From the NCBI RefSeq assembly GCF_003385955.1, contig NZ_QRDW01000003.1, positions 310,001 to 374,000 on the forward strand: 64,000 bases of DNA, given 5' to 3'. This stretch comes from Aestuariispira insulae. GTDB lineage: Bacteria > Pseudomonadota > Alphaproteobacteria > UBA8366 > Aestuariispiraceae. Both the position numbers and the translations under genes were made by a program. This document shows positions 16,642 to 25,692 of this stretch, piece after piece (within the stretch, counting starts at the first letter, position 1; every line of letters begins with the position of its first letter). A model generated the notes under the pieces. It was not told the origin of the DNA and did not search any database. It saw only the letters and a list, made by a program, of their open reading frames with translations.

Positions 16642-18567
16642 TTAACCGAAGCTTTTGGCCATCACGTCGGCCATCCGCTGGGCGAAGGCGGCCGGGTCGG
16701 GCAGGGTTTCCCCTTCGATGATCCGGGCCTGATCCAGCAACAGATGGGCGGCGTCTGAGAGGTCCGCACCGCTCTCCGCCTGTTTGGCCAGGGCGGTGAC
16801 CAGCGCATGAGAGGGGTTCAGCTCCAGGATGCGCGGGCTGGCCTGCTGCAATTGTTTATGCTGCTGCAGTAGACGCTCCAGATGCATATCCATGCCATTA
16901 TCATCCGCCACCAGGCAGACAGCGGATGTGGTCAGGCGGTCGGAAGAACGGACATCGGCAACCGCGTTGCCCAGTGCTTCCTTGACGGCGGCAACCAGCT
17001 TCTCCAGATCCGCGCTTTCTTCCTTTTTGGCCTCGTCCTTTTTGTCTTCCGCGTCGGGGGCCGCTTTGATATTGCCCAGATCCGCTCCGCCGCGGGTCAC
17101 GGATTTAAGCTGCTTGCCCTCATATTCATGCACGGCCGGGATCCAGAATTCATCGACCGGGTCGGTCATGAACAGGACCTCGATCCCCTTGGCGGCAAAA
17201 CCCTCCAATTGCGGGCTGCGGGCGGCGGCCTCTTTGGAATCCCCGGTGATGTAGTAGATATGCTCCTGGCCTTCCTTCATGCGGGCGATATAGTCGGCAA
17301 GCGAGACAAGGCCGTCCTGGGTCGTGGATTCGAACCGTGCCAGTTTCAGCAACTGATCCCGGTCGGCGGTGGTCTCATAGATGCCCTCTTTCAGGACGAT
17401 GCCGAAATTCTCCCAGAATTTCGCATATTCCTCCGGCTCCTTTTCCGCCTTGGTGCCAAGTTCGGACAGAACACGCTTGGTCAGGCCGGCACGGATTTTG
17501 GTGAGCACCGGATTGTTCTGCAGCATCTCGCGGGAAACGTTCAGGGGCAGATCTTCTGAATCCACTACACCGCGCAGGAAACGCAAGTAACTGGGGATCA
17601 GGTCATCGCATTCATCGCTGATGAAGACCCGCTTCACATAAAGTTTCAGCTTGGAAACCCGTTCCGGGTGGAACAGGTCAAAGGGGCGGCTGCCCGGCAC
17701 ATAGAGCAGGCCGCCATATTCAATCATGCCCTCGGCCTTGAAATGCAGCGTTAGCCACGGATCATCAAAGGCATGGGACACATGATGATAAAATTCTTTA
17801 TGCTGTTCCTCGGTCACCTGTGATTTCGGTTTGGTCCACAGCGCCGAGGCATCATTCAACTGTTCCTGTTCCGGCAGCTTGGCTTCGTCATCGCCTTCTT
17901 TCTGCTCGCCCGCCACGGTTAGGCGGATCGGGAAGGGGATATGGTTGGAATAGGTTTTGACGATATGGCGCAGGCGGTCCTCTTCCAGGAACTCACCGGC
18001 ATCTTCACGCATATGGAGCGTGATGGCGGTGCCGCGGGTCTCGCGCTCGCCGGGCTCGATGTCAAAGCTGCCCTGGCCGCTGGAGATCCATCGCCAGCTT
18101 TCTTCCTCGCCGGCTTTGCGGCTGTTGACCACGACCTTTTCCGCCACCATGAAGGCGGAATAGAAGCCAACGCCGAACTGGCCGATCAGGTTGACGTCTT
18201 TCTTGGAATCACCGCTCAGCTCACTGACAAAGGCGGAAGAGCCGGAGCGCGCAATGGTGCCCAGGTTGCCGATCAATTCATCCCGGCCCATGCCGGAGCC
18301 GTTATCGGCAATGGTCAGGGTGCGGCTGGCGGCATCAACCGTGATGTCGATGGCAAAATCCACATCGCCATTTGTCAGGTCGGGGCTGGCGATTGCGCTG
18401 TAGCGCAGCCGATCACAGGCATCCGCGCTGTTGGAGATCAGCTCGCGCAGGAAAATTTCGCGCTCGGAATAAAGAGAATGGGCGACAATGTCCAGCAGTC
18501 GGCCGACCTCGGCCTGAAAGCCCATGGTTTCCGTCGATGCGGAGGATTTGGTTTGTGTATCGCTCAT
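16642..18567 (-). CDS. htpG: Molecular chaperone HtpG (Hsp90)
   Basis: This is an ATP-dependent Hsp90 chaperone in the cytoplasm, 641 aa, normal length. The N-terminal GHKL ATPase motifs are intact: 'FLRELISNSADACDRLRYSA' (catalytic Glu and nucleotide-binding Asn), 'ADNGSGMGRDELIGNLGTIA', and 'GQFGVGFYSAFMVAEKVVV'. The middle domain has 'DLPLNVSREMLQ', and the C-terminal dimerisation region ends at 'AQRMADVMAKSFG'. A charged linker before it is rich in Lys, Glu and Asp ('DAEDKKDEAKKEESADLEKL'). It is monocistronic, with a heat-shock-like promoter upstream and a strong terminator downstream. Confidence 0.97.
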   Translation of the reverse strand: MSDTQTKSSASTETMGFQAEVGRLLDIVAHSLYSEREIFLRELISNSADACDRLRYSAIASPDLTNGDVDFAIDITVDAASRTLTIADNGSGMGRDELIGNLGTIARSGSSAFVSELSGDSKKDVNLIGQFGVGFYSAFMVAEKVVVNSRKAGEEESWRWISSGQGSFDIEPGERETRGTAITLHMREDAGEFLEEDRLRHIVKTYSNHIPFPIRLTVAGEQKEGDDEAKLPEQEQLNDASALWTKPKSQVTEEQHKEFYHHVSHAFDDPWLTLHFKAEGMIEYGGLLYVPGSRPFDLFHPERVSKLKLYVKRVFISDECDDLIPSYLRFLRGVVDSEDLPLNVSREMLQNNPVLTKIRAGLTKRVLSELGTKAEKEPEEYAKFWENFGIVLKEGIYETTADRDQLLKLARFESTTQDGLVSLADYIARMKEGQEHIYYITGDSKEAAARSPQLEGFAAKGIEVLFMTDPVDEFWIPAVHEYEGKQLKSVTRGGADLGNIKAAPDAEDKKDEAKKEESADLEKLVAAVKEALGNAVADVRSSDRLTTSAVCLVADDNGMDMHLERLLQQHKQLQQASPRILELNPSHALVTALAKQAESGADLSDAAHLLLDQARIIEGETLPDPAAFAQRMADVMAKSFG

Positions 18568-18621
18568 GATCCTAGAATGCTCTTTATTACTTGTTGATAC
18601 GGGACTGTTTATGCTGTTTCG

Positions 18622-18650
18622 ATATAGGTGACCCGACCAGCCATCTCAAG
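18622..18650 (-). promoter_or_regulatory. Heat-shock-like promoter of htpG
   Basis: On the minus strand CTTGAG is followed after 16 bases by CCTATAT, about 55 bases upstream of ATG 18567. This fits the alphaproteobacterial RpoH pattern (CTTGAA, then CCATAT-like) but could also be read as a vegetative CTTGAC/CTATAT promoter with a 17-base spacer. Confidence 0.5.
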
Positions 18651-18742
18651 GGGGAAGAACCGCTTCAATTGGCCCTGTTGCCATTTCGCACCTATCAGTA
18701 GATTGATCTTATTGATTTCAATTGAAGAAAGTGGATTGGTAA

Positions 18743-19048
18743 ATGTCAGTTCTGGCCGATGGTGCGACCCTGTTTGTTGTGGATCTGGAATATGTGGTGC
18801 CCGTGGAGCAGGTGGAGCCCTTGATCGAGGGGCATATGGATTTCCTGAAGGATTGTTACGACAAGGGGCTGTTCCTGGCGTCGGGTCCGAAAGTGCCGCG
18901 CACCGGCGGTGTGATCCTGGCGCAGTCCACAAGCCGCGCGGCGGTGGAGGGACTGATCAAGGCGGATCCGTTCCATGAGGCAGCTGTCGCCCGCTATACC
19001 ATCACGGAATTTGTGCCGCGCATGACCTGTGATGCTTTGGCGGGCTAG
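18743..19048 (+). CDS. YciI family protein
   Basis: A 101-aa ferredoxin-like fold protein of the YCII family. The conserved elements are the starting beta strand, 'DFLKDCYDKGLFLASGPKVP' (with the GP turn) and 'LIKADPFHEAAVARYTITEF'. The DPF motif with a nearby His forms the putative active site. The biochemical role of standalone YciI proteins is mostly unknown. It is convergent with the alpha/beta hydrolase, whose stop overlaps its end by four bases. Confidence 0.88.
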   Translation: MSVLADGATLFVVDLEYVVPVEQVEPLIEGHMDFLKDCYDKGLFLASGPKVPRTGGVILAQSTSRAAVEGLIKADPFHEAAVARYTITEFVPRMTCDALAG

Positions 19049-19836
19049 ATCTTAGCCAGGAAAGCGGAAGCTTCCTTTAGCACCGGTTCGGATGCCTGCA
19101 GATGCGGGATATGGCGGCAGTTGGGAATGATCAGCGGTCGTGCCGGGCCGCTGACTTGACGGGTGATGGCATGGACCTGGGCGTCGGTGCCATATTCGTC
19201 CTCTGCCCCTTGCAGGGCAAGCAGGGGGGCTGTGATCTTAGCCAGCAGAGGCTCGATATTCCAATCCCGGAATTCCCGCGAAAGCCAGGTGTCAGCCCAG
19301 GCGAAGAAGATCTGTTCGGTTTTGTCCCCGTGATAGCGGGCCAGTTTTCCGGGCAAGTCCGTTTCCTGCCAGGCCGTGACCGCCTCCTTGATGCCGGAGA
19401 TGCAGATATCCTCGACAAAGACATGGGCGGCGGCGGTGAGGGCGGCCGCGACCGGATAATGGGCCGCGTAGATAAGTGCGATGCTGCCGCCGTCGGAATG
19501 GCCGAACAGAACCGGTTTATCCAGTTCCAGCGTGCAAATCACCTGGCGCAGCTCGATCATGGCATAGCGATGCAGGTAATCCGGACGGCGGGCCTCAGTC
19601 AGCTTGGGCGAGAGGCCATAGCCTTGGCGGTCGTAAAGCAGGATCTCGCGGCCGGTGGCGGCGGATAGCTTTTCCGGGAAATCCTTCCATTGGGCAATGC
19701 TGCCCAATCCCTCGTGCAGCAGGATAATCGGGGCGCCGGAGGGGGGCTGATCATTGTTTCTGACCCGGCAGGCGGCCAGTGCCAGTTTTTTGCCCGCTAT
19801 CTCGACCGGGATCAGGAAGTTTTCGCGCGCGGTCAC
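19045..19836 (-). CDS. Alpha/beta hydrolase
   Basis: This is a serine hydrolase of 263 aa. The oxyanion region is 'PIILLHEGLGSIAQWKDFP' and the nucleophile elbow is 'LFGHSDGGSIALIY' near residue 113. The acid is in 'LALQGAEDEYGTDAQ' and the catalytic His in 'NCRHIPHLQ'. Ester, lactone or thioester substrates are possible. It begins four bases after the TetR gene stops on the same strand, so regulator and hydrolase are probably one transcript. That transcript diverges from the CoA-ligase/ABC operon, so the hydrolase may belong to the same catabolic function (inference). Confidence 0.87.
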   Translation of the reverse strand: MTARENFLIPVEIAGKKLALAACRVRNNDQPPSGAPIILLHEGLGSIAQWKDFPEKLSAATGREILLYDRQGYGLSPKLTEARRPDYLHRYAMIELRQVICTLELDKPVLFGHSDGGSIALIYAAHYPVAAALTAAAHVFVEDICISGIKEAVTAWQETDLPGKLARYHGDKTEQIFFAWADTWLSREFRDWNIEPLLAKITAPLLALQGAEDEYGTDAQVHAITRQVSGPARPLIIPNCRHIPHLQASEPVLKEASAFLAKI

Positions 19837-19840
19837 AACA

Positions 19841-20434
19841 TCAGTCCCGCGGGATCAGGATGTCGGTGCAGGTATTGTGGATGCGTTCCAAAATGTCATC
19901 GGTTTTTTCGAAAGAAAAGATCCCCTGACACATCACATAGGCATAAATCAGGAAGGCACGGCTTTCCAACTCCTCTTCCGGGAAGCCCAGCTCGCGCAGC
20001 AGGTCGGCAACATAGTTCACACGCAGGCGGTCAACGTCGGCCACCACATTTTCCGCATCATCGTCATAGCGCGCCCAGGACCGCATGGCGAGTTCCATGG
20101 AGCCGCCCAGATGTTTCGAGCCCCGCTTGCGCGGCACCACATCCAGCAGGTTGATCAGCCTGGTATAGGCGTCCCCGCCCATATGTTCGACTTTGGCGAT
20201 GACATATTGGTCGTGCCATTTGTCCAGAACCGCTTCCAATAGCTCGGTGCGGTCCTTGAAATGCCAATAAAAGCTGCCTTTGGTGACTCCTAGGCGTTTG
20301 GCCAGTTTCTCCACATTGATGGAGGTGACGCCACTTTCCGTCAACAGGCGGAAAGCCGCTTCAATCCACTCGCTTCGGCCCAGTTTGCTCGTCCGTTTCG
20401 TGTTTGCTTTGGTTTCCGGCAATTTAATTTCCAT
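19841..20434 (-). CDS. TetR/AcrR family transcriptional regulator
   Basis: This is a 197-aa repressor-type protein. The N-terminal helix-turn-helix covers about residues 22-68 ('INVEKLAKRLGVTKGSFYWH', then 'FKDRTELLEAVLDKW'), and a helical ligand-binding domain makes up the rest. It starts with the ATG at 20434, which overlaps a perfect 14-bp palindrome. A second matching palindrome lies 42 bp further into the divergent promoter region, so the protein likely represses itself and the CoA-ligase/Liv operon. A CoA thioester or free organic acid is the natural inducer guess, given the target genes. Confidence 0.92.
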   Translation of the reverse strand: MEIKLPETKANTKRTSKLGRSEWIEAAFRLLTESGVTSINVEKLAKRLGVTKGSFYWHFKDRTELLEAVLDKWHDQYVIAKVEHMGGDAYTRLINLLDVVPRKRGSKHLGGSMELAMRSWARYDDDAENVVADVDRLRVNYVADLLRELGFPEEELESRAFLIYAYVMCQGIFSFEKTDDILERIHNTCTDILIPRD

Positions 20435-20446
20435 ACGCTAGCGTAT
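20433..20446. promoter_or_regulatory. Operator 1 for the TetR regulator
   Basis: ATACGCTAGCGTAT is a perfect 14-bp palindrome overlapping the TetR start codon. Together with operator 2 it defines a half-site ATACG...CGTAT, and the two centres are 42 bp apart, about four helical turns. Confidence 0.7.
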
Positions 20447-20472
20447 TGACGCAATTTCATTTACAGGGTAAA

Positions 20473-20490
20473 CCATACGGTAGCGTATGG
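20473..20490. promoter_or_regulatory. Operator 2 for the TetR regulator
   Basis: CCATACGGTAGCGTATGG is an 18-bp palindrome with a single mismatched pair, sharing the CATACG/CGTATG arms with operator 1. It is placed between the TetR gene and the divergent operon. Confidence 0.7.
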
Positions 20491-20755
20491 GCAATAGGGC
20501 AAATAACAAAAGAGAAACCTTATGACCGCGCTTGTTATGGTCCCTGTTTGCGGTACCATGGCATAAAGAGAAAACCATCCCGTGAAAAGAATAAAGGGGT
20601 GGGCCATCGGGGAGGCTATTGGTCGATGAAGCGCGTTTTTCCGTTGAACGGGCGTACGTCACGAGGGTCGAAAACAAACTATCCTTGGTATCTGACTGCA
20701 AAATTGCGGTCTCCCGATGTCGTTGTTGAAGCAGATTTGACATCGCGGAGGCTCC
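20491..20755. other. Leader and promoter region of the CoA-ligase/Liv operon
   Basis: Together with the two operators this makes a 321-bp gap between divergent genes. No convincing small ORF is present. A GGAGG ribosome site closes it at 20747-20751, just before the ligase ATG. I could not fix the promoter hexamers by eye. Confidence 0.4.
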
Positions 20756-22723
20756 ATGAGCACGCAGACAGAAACGAATGACACATTTCCGAAACTGCTG
20801 CGCTACAATGCGCGGGTAAGGGCTGAGCGCCCCGCCATGCGGGAAAAGGATCTCGGCATCTGGCAAAGCTGGAGCTGGGCGGAGGTTTATGAAGAGGTCT
20901 CCGACTATGCCGCGGGTCTTTATGCGCTGGGGCTTCGGGCCGGGGACAAGATTGCGATCATCGGTGATAACCGTCCGCGCCTCTATTGGACCCTGACCGC
21001 CGCCCAGGTGATTGGCGCGGTGCCGGTGCCGACCTATGCGGATTCGGTCGCCGAAGAAATCCAGTTCGTGCTCGATCATGCCGAAGCCAAGTTTGCCATG
21101 GCCGAGGATCAGGAACAGGTCGATAAGCTGATCGATCAGAAGGACCATCTGCCGGGCCTGGAAGTGATCTTGTTTGATGATTCCCGGGGACTGCGCGATT
21201 ACAATCAGAGTTTCTTGTGGAATTATGAGGCGGTCCTGGAAAAGGGCCGGGAGTTTCGGACCCAGAACCCGGAATTCATTGAACGCTGCATTGACGGCCG
21301 GACCGGCAGTGACGTTTGCATCATGCTCTATACCTCCGGTACGACGGGTCAGCCCAAGGGCGTGGTCCACACCCATGACAGTGTGCTGATCACCGCGCGC
21401 AATGCGGCCGAACTGGAGGGCCTGAACGAGCGGGATGAAGTATTGGCTTACCTGCCGATGGCCTGGGTCGGGGATAATATCTTCTCCTTCGGACAATCCT
21501 ATGCGGCGGGTTTTTGTGTTTCCTGTCCAGAAAGCTCCGACACGGTCCTGAATGACCTATGGGAGTTGGGGCCGACCTATTATTTCGCCCCGCCTAGGAT
21601 CTTTGAAAACCTGCTGACCACTGTGATGATCCGGATGGAAGATGCCGGTAAGCTGAAGCAGCGGATGTTCCATTATTTCATGGATCACGCCAAAAAGGTT
21701 GGTGTGGATATCCTGGATGGTCGTTCGGTCGGTTTGATGGACCGGATCAAATACGGGCTTGGCGAATTGCTGGTCTATGGCCCGTTGAAAAATGCACTGG
21801 GGTTGAGCCGGGTGCGTCTCGGCTACACGGCGGGAGAGGCGATCGGGCCCGAGATTTTTGAATTTTACCGCTCCATCGGGATCAACCTGAAACAGCTTTA
21901 CGGTTCTACCGAAGCGGCCGTCTTCATCACCATCCAGCCCAATGGCGGGATCAAGCCCGACACGGTCGGTGTGCCGGCGCCGGATGTGGAGATCAAACTG
22001 TCGGATCGGGGCGAAGTTTTGTTCACCGGGCCGGGCGTTTTCAAGGAATATTACAAAAACCCGGAATCGACCGCCGATACCAAAACCGATGATAACTGGG
22101 TGATGACCGGGGATGCCGGTTTCTTCGATGATGAAGGGCAGTTGAAGATCATTGATCGGGCCAAAGATGTGGGCCAGCTGAATGACGGCACGCTCTTTGC
22201 CCCGAAATATATCGAGAACAAACTGAAATTCTTCCCCAATATCAAGGAAGTGGTGGCCTTTGGCCATGAGCGCGACTATTGCGCGGCCTTCATCAATATC
22301 GACCTTGAGGCGGTGGGCAACTGGGCGGAACGCAATGGCATTGCCTATGCCTCTTATCAGGAATTGGCCTCCCTGCCGCAGGTCTATGAACAGATCCAGG
22401 CCCATGTGGAGGAAACCAACCGGCAGCTATCCACAGAAGAGCGGGTGGCCGGGTCCCAGATCAAACGTTTCCTGCTGCTTCATAAAATGCTGGATGCGGA
22501 TGATGGTGAATTGACCCGGACCAGCAAGGTGCGCCGCCGCTATATCGCGGAAAAATACGACGTGCTGATCGAGGCGCTTTATTCCGACAAGAAAAACTGC
22601 CGGATCGAGACCGAAGTCACCTATGAGGACGGCCGTAAGGGCAAGCTGGCTGCGGATCTTGAAATCCGGGATGCAAAGACTGTTGCGATCGGGGCCGGTG
22701 CTGCGGCCCAGGCGGCAGAGTGA
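20756..22723 (+). CDS. Long-chain-type acyl-CoA synthetase (AMP-forming)
   Basis: This 655-aa ANL-superfamily ligase would activate a carboxylic acid to its acyl-adenylate and then CoA thioester. The P-loop motif is 'IMLYTSGTTGQPKGVVHTHD' near residue 192, and 'LYGSTEAAVFITIQ' is the A5 motif. 'MTGDAGFFDDEGQLKIIDRA' is followed by KDVGQLNDG, the long-chain acyl-CoA synthetase style of A7/A8. The catalytic Lys region is 'DDGELTRTSKVRRRYI'. It opens an operon with LivG-, LivH-, LivM-, binding-protein- and LivF-type genes and a second CoA ligase, so its substrate is probably what the transporter imports. Start: ATG with GGAGG close upstream. Confidence 0.92.
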   Translation: MSTQTETNDTFPKLLRYNARVRAERPAMREKDLGIWQSWSWAEVYEEVSDYAAGLYALGLRAGDKIAIIGDNRPRLYWTLTAAQVIGAVPVPTYADSVAEEIQFVLDHAEAKFAMAEDQEQVDKLIDQKDHLPGLEVILFDDSRGLRDYNQSFLWNYEAVLEKGREFRTQNPEFIERCIDGRTGSDVCIMLYTSGTTGQPKGVVHTHDSVLITARNAAELEGLNERDEVLAYLPMAWVGDNIFSFGQSYAAGFCVSCPESSDTVLNDLWELGPTYYFAPPRIFENLLTTVMIRMEDAGKLKQRMFHYFMDHAKKVGVDILDGRSVGLMDRIKYGLGELLVYGPLKNALGLSRVRLGYTAGEAIGPEIFEFYRSIGINLKQLYGSTEAAVFITIQPNGGIKPDTVGVPAPDVEIKLSDRGEVLFTGPGVFKEYYKNPESTADTKTDDNWVMTGDAGFFDDEGQLKIIDRAKDVGQLNDGTLFAPKYIENKLKFFPNIKEVVAFGHERDYCAAFINIDLEAVGNWAERNGIAYASYQELASLPQVYEQIQAHVEETNRQLSTEERVAGSQIKRFLLLHKMLDADDGELTRTSKVRRRYIAEKYDVLIEALYSDKKNCRIETEVTYEDGRKGKLAADLEIRDAKTVAIGAGAAAQAAE

Positions 22724-22738
22724 GCGGGGACATCAATC

Positions 22739-23542
22739 ATGAGTGAGATGATGGCAGATAATGAAAATGGCCGCATTGGCGGGGAATTGCTGTCGGTGGA
22801 CAATATCACGCTGCGCTTTGGCGGGGTGAAGGCGCTGACCGACATCAGTTTCAATATCAATAAGGGCGAGATCCGCTCGATCATCGGGCCGAACGGCGCC
22901 GGTAAATCCTCGATGCTGAACGTCATAAACGGGTTTTACAAACCCCAGGAAGGCACCATCCGCTTCAAGGGCAAGAATGTGAATATGAAGCCGGATCTGG
23001 CGGCCAAATCGGGGATTGCCCGAACCTTCCAAAATATCGCGCTCTTCAAGGGCATGTCGACGCTCGACAACATCATGACCGGGCGGATGCTGAAGATGAA
23101 GGCGGGATTCCTCTCCCAGGCGATTTATTGGGGGCGGGCGCAGAAGGAAGAATTGGAAAATCGCGCCTTCGTGGAAGAGATCATCGATTTCCTGGAGATT
23201 CAGTCGATCCGCAAAACACCGGTGGGGCGCCTTCCCTACGGCCTCCAGAAAAGGGTAGAGCTGGCCCGGGCGCTGGCCATGGAGCCGGAATTGTTGCTGC
23301 TGGATGAGCCCATGGCCGGGATGAATCTCGAGGAAAAAGAGGATATGTCCCGCTATATCATTGATGTAAATGAGTATTTTGGCACGACCATCGCGCTGAT
23401 CGAGCATGATATGGGCGTGGTGATGGATTTGTCTGATCGGGTGGTGGTGCTGGATTATGGCTGCAAGCTGGCCGATGGCTCGCCGGATGAGGTCAGCTCC
23501 AACCAAGCCGTGATCGACGCCTATCTTGGCGTGGCACATTAA
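22739..23542 (+). CDS. Branched-chain-type ABC transporter ATPase (LivG-like)
   Basis: This 267-aa ATP-binding subunit energises the Liv-type importer encoded here. Walker A is 'GPNGAGKSSMLNVINGF', and the Q-loop region follows in 'GIARTFQNIALFKGMSTLDN'. The signature is slightly unusual: 'LPYGLQKRVELARALAMEPE' has YGLQKR where LSGGQ is usual, as is common in LivG subunits. Walker B is 'LLLLDEPMAGMN', the H-loop 'ALIEHDMGVVMDL'. It lies 15 bp after the ligase. Confidence 0.93.
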   Translation: MSEMMADNENGRIGGELLSVDNITLRFGGVKALTDISFNINKGEIRSIIGPNGAGKSSMLNVINGFYKPQEGTIRFKGKNVNMKPDLAAKSGIARTFQNIALFKGMSTLDNIMTGRMLKMKAGFLSQAIYWGRAQKEELENRAFVEEIIDFLEIQSIRKTPVGRLPYGLQKRVELARALAMEPELLLLDEPMAGMNLEEKEDMSRYIIDVNEYFGTTIALIEHDMGVVMDLSDRVVVLDYGCKLADGSPDEVSSNQAVIDAYLGVAH

Positions 23543-23555
23543 GGGGAGAGATGAA

Positions 23556-24491
23556 ATGGAAGCTTTGAACGCACTGTTTGTCACTCCCTTTGTTGAGATT
23601 TTCGACGCTCCCTGGTTTTTCATGGAGGTGCTGACCGGCGGCCTGATGGCCGGGGTCATGTATTCCCTGGTGGCGTTGGGGTTTGTCCTGATTTTCAAGG
23701 CCTCGGGCGTCTTTAACTTTGCCCAGGGCGTGATGGTCTTGTTTGCGGCCTTGAATTTTGTCGGCCTGATGGATGCCGGGGTGCCCATGATACTGGCCGG
23801 GATTATAACGATCGCAATCATGGTCGCCGTAGCCTTTGCCATCGAGCGGTTCGTCCTGCGCCCGCTGGTCAATCAGGAACATATCATTCTTTTTATGGCG
23901 ACGATCGGTGTGGCCTATTTCCTGGAAGGCGTGGGCGAGATGATCTGGGGCACGGATGTGCGTCCGCTTAATGTGGGTATTCCCGATGACGTTTTCTTTG
24001 TCGGTGATGCCATGATCCAGCAGAGCGACCTGTTTGCCGCGGTGGTGGCCGGTTTCCTGGTGGTCGTGCTGGCCTTGTTCTTCCATTACACCCGCACGGG
24101 CCGGGCCTTGCGCGCGGTGGCGGATGACCATCAGGCGGCGCTTTCAATCGGTATTCCGCTCAATCATATCTGGGTGATCGTCTGGTCTGTGGCGGGCTTT
24201 GTTGCCCTGGTGACAGGCATCATGTGGGGTTCTAAGCTTGGGGTGCAATTCTCGCTCTCCGTGATCGCGCTCAAAGCGCTCCCAGTGTTGATCTTGGGCG
24301 GCTTCACCTCCATCCCTGGGGCCATTGTCGGCGGCCTGATCATCGGTGCTGGTGAAAAAGTGGCCGAGGTTTATTGGGGCGGCTTCTTTGGTGGCGCGAT
24401 TGAGGAATGGTTCGCCTATATCCTGGCGCTGGCCTTCCTGTTCTTTAGGCCTCAGGGCCTGTTCGGCGAAAAAATCATCGAGAGGGTGTAA
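23556..24491 (+). CDS. Branched-chain-type ABC transporter permease (LivH-like)
   Basis: An inner-membrane permease of about 311 aa with eight or so transmembrane helices. LivH hallmarks are 'GVMYSLVALGFVLIFKASGV', 'FNFAQGVMVLFAA' and, late, 'GFTSIPGAIVGGLIIGAGE'. I chose ATG 23556 because AAGGGGAGAG lies seven bases upstream; a TTG at 23526 is in frame but inside the ATPase gene. It pairs with the LivM-like permease that starts three bases after its stop. Confidence 0.93.
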   Translation: MEALNALFVTPFVEIFDAPWFFMEVLTGGLMAGVMYSLVALGFVLIFKASGVFNFAQGVMVLFAALNFVGLMDAGVPMILAGIITIAIMVAVAFAIERFVLRPLVNQEHIILFMATIGVAYFLEGVGEMIWGTDVRPLNVGIPDDVFFVGDAMIQQSDLFAAVVAGFLVVVLALFFHYTRTGRALRAVADDHQAALSIGIPLNHIWVIVWSVAGFVALVTGIMWGSKLGVQFSLSVIALKALPVLILGGFTSIPGAIVGGLIIGAGEKVAEVYWGGFFGGAIEEWFAYILALAFLFFRPQGLFGEKIIERV

Positions 24492-24494
24492 GTC

Positions 24495-25580
24495 ATGATC
24501 TATCGCGAAGCCGGAGAGTTCAAAACATCCTATGCCGCTGATCAGGGCCTGCTGACGATCCCGATGGACCGTTGGTTCGTGATCGGGCTGGTCTTGTTTG
24601 CCTTCATTGGCATGCCCCTGGTAGGGGACGAATATTGGCTGGGATCGATCATGATCCCGGTCCTGATCCTGGCCATTGCGGCCATGGGGCTGAACATCCT
24701 GACCGGATATGCCGGTCAGTTGAGCCTGGGCACCGGTGCCTTCATGGCGGCGGGCGCCTATATGGCCTATAAAGTGGCGACCAATCTTTCTTTCCTGCCG
24801 GTGCCGGTAGCCATTTTGGCGGGTGGCGGTTTTTCGGCCATGATCGGGGTTCTGTTCGGCATACCGAGCCTGCGCATCAAAGGGTTTTACCTGGCTGTGG
24901 CAACGTTGGCGGCACAGTTCTTTCTGCTCTGGCTGTTCACCCATGTGGATTGGTTCGTGAATTATAACCTGTCAGGCGTGCCGGCCATTGCCGACTATCA
25001 TTTGTTTGTCGACTGGGGGCCGTTGGTCACCGGGGCGCAGGCCAGTGTCGAGGCGCGCTATCTCTTTGTGCTGGTCTTTGCGGTTTTCCTGGCGTTGGCG
25101 GCGCGTAACATGGCCAGATGCAAGATCGGCCGGTCCTGGATGGCGATCCGGGATATGGATATTGCCGCTGAGATCATCGGCATCCGCCCGCTGCATACCA
25201 AATTGTCCGCTTTCGCCATCTCCTCCTTCTATTGCGGAGTGGCCGGCGCGCTCTGGGCGTTTTGCTTCATTAATAATGTGGAGCCGGGTGCTTATGAGAT
25301 CGAACGCTCTTTCCAAATCCTGTTCATGATCATTATCGGGGGATTGGGCTCGATCCTGGGATCCTTCCTGGGGGCGGCCTTCATCTTCCTGCTGCCGATC
25401 ACCTTGTCCCAGCTGCCGGGCTGGTTGGGGCTGGATGTGCCGGCGGATGTGATCACCCATCTGGAGTTTATGGTGATGGGCGTGCTGATCATCTTCTTTT
25501 TGATTGTAGAGCCCCATGGGCTGGCACGGCTATGGCAGATCGCGAAAGAAAAGCTGCGCCGCTGGCCATTCCCATATTAG
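24495..25580 (+). CDS. Branched-chain-type ABC transporter permease (LivM-like)
   Basis: The second permease, 361 aa, has about nine or ten transmembrane helices. LivM hallmarks include 'NILTGYAGQLSLGTGAFMAA', 'GIPSLRIKGFYLAVATLAAQ', the coupling region 'SWMAIRDMDIAAEIIGI' and 'GGLGSILGSFLGAAFI'. The N-terminus carries about 25 extra hydrophilic residues before the first helix. It is followed by a GC-rich stem-loop and then the binding-protein gene. Confidence 0.93.
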   Translation: MIYREAGEFKTSYAADQGLLTIPMDRWFVIGLVLFAFIGMPLVGDEYWLGSIMIPVLILAIAAMGLNILTGYAGQLSLGTGAFMAAGAYMAYKVATNLSFLPVPVAILAGGGFSAMIGVLFGIPSLRIKGFYLAVATLAAQFFLLWLFTHVDWFVNYNLSGVPAIADYHLFVDWGPLVTGAQASVEARYLFVLVFAVFLALAARNMARCKIGRSWMAIRDMDIAAEIIGIRPLHTKLSAFAISSFYCGVAGALWAFCFINNVEPGAYEIERSFQILFMIIIGGLGSILGSFLGAAFIFLLPITLSQLPGWLGLDVPADVITHLEFMVMGVLIIFFLIVEPHGLARLWQIAKEKLRRWPFPY

Positions 25581-25604
25581 GATCAATTAAAACAACAAAA
25601 TGAT

Positions 25605-25630
25605 CCCGCCCCGGGCTGTCCGGAGGCGGG
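25605..25630 (+). other. Intra-operon stem-loop between permease and binding-protein genes
   Basis: CCCGCC-CCGG, loop GCTGT, CCGG-A-GGCGGG gives a ten-pair GC stem with one bulge. No U-tract follows. Such structures between transporter membrane genes and the binding-protein gene often stabilise the downstream mRNA or act as partial terminators, giving more binding protein than permease (inference). Confidence 0.55.
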
Positions 25631-25692
25631 GCGGCCCCGAACCCCTGCGGCATAAAAGGGGACGATGAAAACTAGAGAGCAAGGAGTATGTC

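Noticed and set aside
20446-20781. 111-codon plus-strand ORF before the acyl-CoA synthetase
   Set aside because: Runs through the operator region into the ligase gene in another frame; the strong GGAGG belongs to ATG 20756.
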